A stretch of DNA of 8,290 nt from Candidatus Woesearchaeota archaeon CG08_land_8_20_14_0_20_47_9 (GTDB lineage: Archaea > Nanobdellota > Nanobdellia > Woesearchaeales > CG1-02-47-18): positions 1-8,290 of the forward strand of contig PEYS01000110.1 of NCBI GenBank assembly GCA_002763335.1. The letters run 5' to 3'. Shown one piece after another: positions 6,523 to 8,290 of the stretch. Each line of letters starts with the position of its first letter. Positions within the stretch are counted from its first letter, which is position 1. The notes beneath the pieces are model-generated. The model made no database searches, was not told the DNA's origin, and saw only the letters and a list, made by a program, of their open reading frames with translations. Position numbers and translations under genes: made by a program.

Positions 6523-8030
6523 CAGTCACCCCCCTGCACCTCGAGCCTGCATAGGACCTTGTAAATCACCGGCCCACTATCATGGGAGTATACCAGCCTG
6601 AAGCACTGCTTATCCTTTGCGTAATCCGGCTCACTTATCCTGAACTCCTCCTGAGCCATCTCAGAGAAGAATATGTATTTCACATCGTACTTGTTCAGCA
6701 GCCTAATGACCTCCACCTCATTCTTTGAACCGTACATAATGCGGATCTCATCCATCCTGAGGTTGATGTTCTCAATCTGAATGAAGTTTGAGTCTGCAAC
6801 ATTCCTATTGCCGGCAGCATAGGCTAGGAGATCCCCCTCCCTGACAGTGGTAAGGACTGTCTCTGTTGCGTTTGTGTTAAGCCTCAGCCAGCTCATCGCC
6901 TTTATCCCTTGATCAGTGGGCGTCTCAAGGGTTGCCTTAAGGGCGTAGCTGACTGAGGGGATAACAGAGTTGAGTAGGAATACAAGCACTAGCAGGGCTA
7001 TCAGGAGCCTGCGCTGCTCTGAAAACCTGGTCTTTTTAAGGTACCTCAGGGCAATCTTGTAGAACTGGGAGAAGAGGAAGACGAGTATTGCCCCGAGAAA
7101 CATCAGGCCAATATCAAGCCTTATCAGTTTAAGCCACAGGCTAAGGAGGAGCACTAGGGCGAGGCTGGCAAAGAGATAAACAAGGCGCTTACGCTCTCTG
7201 AGGATATAATGGTAAACAACGTACATTCCCGCAAGGAAGGGTATTATGCCGATCTTATAGACTGCCTCGATCATGCTGAGCCTGGAGAATGAGCCCTGGA
7301 TCACGCTCTCAGGTATGTTCTGCCATATGATTGCAAACCCGTGGGTAAGGAGGGGCTTTTTAAACAGCACGAAGCCGAGCCATATAAAGAGGAGTATTGA
7401 GAATATCGTTACCTCCAGCTCAGAGTCCTTTATCCTAAGGCCGTCCATCTCAGCAAGCACAAGGTATGTTACGAGCCCTGCAATGAGGATAAACACTGCG
7501 GGGTGGATAAAGCAGGCTGAGAGGATGAGGAATATGAATGCCTGGGCATAACCAGGCTTCTTTATTTTCATAAAACAGTAGAGGATGAGAAAGACTAGGG
7601 GTATCATAAGGGAGTAGACAGAGACGCTGTTAACAGTCCTGTAAACAAAAACCGGTATAAACCCCGCTGCAAACGAGGACATAACAGAGGCATCCTCGCT
7701 TTTCGTTGCCTCATACGAAACAAGGTACATGATCAGCACAAGGGATGAGGCGAATATGTTTGGCAGGAGTTTGCACGCAAGTTCAAGTGGCATGATGAGT
7801 GAGAAGAAGGCAAGGACGTAGTGGAATAGCGGCATGAAAAAGAGGGATCTCCCCCCATAACTCAGCGGGTCATTAAAGAGTGGCCTGCCAGTCTCGCGTA
7901 TATGCGTAATCTGCCTTATGTTAAAGTATGCGTCATAGTTAAAGTATGGGGTCTGGAATGCGAAGTAGAGTCTGAGGGCAAGGGCTGATATGAATATGCC
8001 CAGCAGGATCAGCTTGGTTGTTCTCCTCAT
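6522..8030 (-). CDS. STT3/AglB-like GT-C membrane glycosyltransferase
   Basis: This is a polytopic membrane protein of 502 aa with about ten or eleven hydrophobic segments between residues 7 and 362 and a soluble C-terminal domain from about 370. The first outer loop has NYDAYFNIRQITHIRETG (31-48) followed by LFNDPLSYGG (51-60). This is the GT-C pattern of STT3/AglB and related lipid-phosphosugar-dependent enzymes, with Asp33 the expected catalytic/metal residue and Asp54 a second acidic one. The C-terminal domain opens with MSWLRLNTNATETVLTT and GNRNVADSN, lining up with the AglB run Trp-Leu-...-Asn-Thr-Pro to RPVVADN. However, the WWDYG acceptor-recognition motif that should lie between them reads TVREGD. 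It may thus be an oligosaccharyltransferase relative with altered acceptor use or a different GT-C transferase. ATG 8030 is favoured by a TATA box about 26 bases upstream, implying a leaderless transcript, and no Shine-Dalgarno site is seen. It is the first gene of the operon. Confidence 0.82.
   Translation of the reverse strand: MRRTTKLILLGIFISALALRLYFAFQTPYFNYDAYFNIRQITHIRETGRPLFNDPLSYGGRSLFFMPLFHYVLAFFSLIMPLELACKLLPNIFASSLVLIMYLVSYEATKSEDASVMSSFAAGFIPVFVYRTVNSVSVYSLMIPLVFLILYCFMKIKKPGYAQAFIFLILSACFIHPAVFILIAGLVTYLVLAEMDGLRIKDSELEVTIFSILLFIWLGFVLFKKPLLTHGFAIIWQNIPESVIQGSFSRLSMIEAVYKIGIIPFLAGMYVVYHYILRERKRLVYLFASLALVLLLSLWLKLIRLDIGLMFLGAILVFLFSQFYKIALRYLKKTRFSEQRRLLIALLVLVFLLNSVIPSVSYALKATLETPTDQGIKAMSWLRLNTNATETVLTTVREGDLLAYAAGNRNVADSNFIQIENINLRMDEIRIMYGSKNEVEVIRLLNKYDVKYIFFSEMAQEEFRISEPDYAKDKQCFRLVYSHDSGPVIYKVLCRLEVQGGD
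6526..6534 (-). promoter_or_regulatory. Ribosome binding site of the second GT-C gene
   Basis: GGGGGGTGA on the minus strand, inside the final codons of the first GT-C gene, lies 3 bases before ATG 6522. Together with the TGATG stop-start overlap it points to coupled translation of the two GT-C genes. Confidence 0.6.
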
Positions 8031-8050
8031 AGGCCCTGCTTTGACGCTGC

Positions 8051-8066
8051 CTTATAAAAATCTTGC
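8051..8066 (-). promoter_or_regulatory. Archaeal TATA/BRE promoter of the four-gene glycosylation operon
   Basis: Read on the minus strand, the purine-rich GCAAGA (8066-8061, BRE-like) is followed at once by TTTTTATAAG (8060-8051, TATA box). The box centre is about 26 bases from the A of ATG 8030, the usual distance from TATA box to transcription start in archaea. The mRNA probably begins at or within a base or two of the start codon, which fits the absence of a ribosome binding site there. Confidence 0.65.
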
Positions 8067-8073
8067 TTAAAAG

Positions 8074-8118
8074 CGAGGGCTTTGAATACCCAGCTGCGCT
8101 GGGTATTCAAAGCCCTCG
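8074..8118. repeat. Perfect 45-base palindrome (21-bp stem, 3-base loop), possible terminator
   Basis: Bases 8074-8094 pair without a mismatch with 8098-8118, leaving the loop TGC. The stem runs CGAGGGCTTTGAATACCCAGC. On the minus strand it is followed by TTTT (8072-8069) and TTTTT (8060-8056); on the plus strand no T-run follows. It therefore reads as a terminator-like hairpin for the partial gene entering from the right, just upstream of the next operon's TATA box. It could instead be a dispersed palindromic repeat or a protein-binding site near the promoter. Confidence 0.75.
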
Positions 8119-8195
8119 GATGTCATTCGTGTCAGGATCGAGATAAGCACGTCCTCCTAAATAAGGTCATTAAGAACACTCAAATTGATAAAGAC

Positions 8196-8290
8196 CTACC
8201 AGTGCCTCTCAACTTCAGCATATTTCTTCGGGTTTTTTACAATATCCCCGGATAAAGTAGGAATCTCCTTCTCTATTTTATCAGCTAACA
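8196..8290 (-). CDS. C-terminal end of an unrecognised protein (partial)
   Basis: The last 30 codons of a minus-strand reading frame enter from the right edge and stop at TAG (8198-8196). The peptide is charged and lysine/glutamate-rich (LADKIEKEIPTLSG near its visible start, AEVERHW at its end), like a soluble protein's C-terminus. The other two minus frames have stops at once, and the complementary plus frame gives a Ser/Phe-rich shadow. I do not recognise the family. About 78 bases after its stop lies the strong palindrome at 8118-8074, followed by T-runs in this gene's direction of transcription, which would suit a 3' end. Thirty codons is too little to be certain the gene is real. Confidence 0.5.
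   Translation of the reverse strand, partial: LADKIEKEIPTLSGDIVKNPKKYAEVERHW

Noticed and set aside
8067..8150. Minus-strand ORF of 27 codons from GTG 8150, with AGGAGG at 8158-8153, running through the palindrome
   Set aside because: The AGGAGG is only 2 bases from the GTG, too close for a normal start, and most of the peptide is just the palindrome translated. The strong AGGAGG is still odd, but I cannot support a gene.

Overview
The window is archaeal. It holds both subunits of DNA topoisomerase VI (top6B and top6A), an archaeal TATA-type promoter (TTTTTATAA about 26 bases from an ATG), and STT3/AglB-like membrane glycosyltransferases. AGG/AGA arginine codons and purine-rich ribosome binding sites fit this. 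A DPANN-type lineage is possible from the gene set, but that is an impression and not something the sequence proves.

Left end (1-204): a structured, repetitive stretch with a 14-bp perfect inverted repeat, two further perfect hairpins and degenerate direct repeats, leading into top6B. Plus strand (205-3028): top6B then top6A, overlapping by 8 bases (ATGGGTAA), both with their catalytic motifs intact. Together they encode the A2B2 type IIB topoisomerase that relaxes and decatenates DNA using ATP. The convergent gap 3029-3099 is short and holds nothing clear.

Minus strand (8030 down to 3100): a compact four-gene operon read right to left. It encodes an STT3-like GT-C membrane protein, a second divergent GT-C-like membrane protein (TGATG junction), a membrane GT2 glycosyltransferase with a QxxRW motif (13-base gap), and a membrane-anchored thioredoxin-fold protein with CPDC (2-base gap). 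An archaeal promoter sits so close to the first ATG that the transcript is probably leaderless, while the three downstream genes each have a Shine-Dalgarno-like site. The set suggests a cell-surface or membrane glycan/glycoprotein pathway coupled to an extracytoplasmic thiol oxidoreductase. Substrates cannot be read from the sequence.

Right end (8031-8290): the promoter, a perfect 21-bp stem palindrome (8074-8118) that may end transcription of the upstream gene, and the C-terminal 30 codons of an unrecognised minus-strand gene running off the window.
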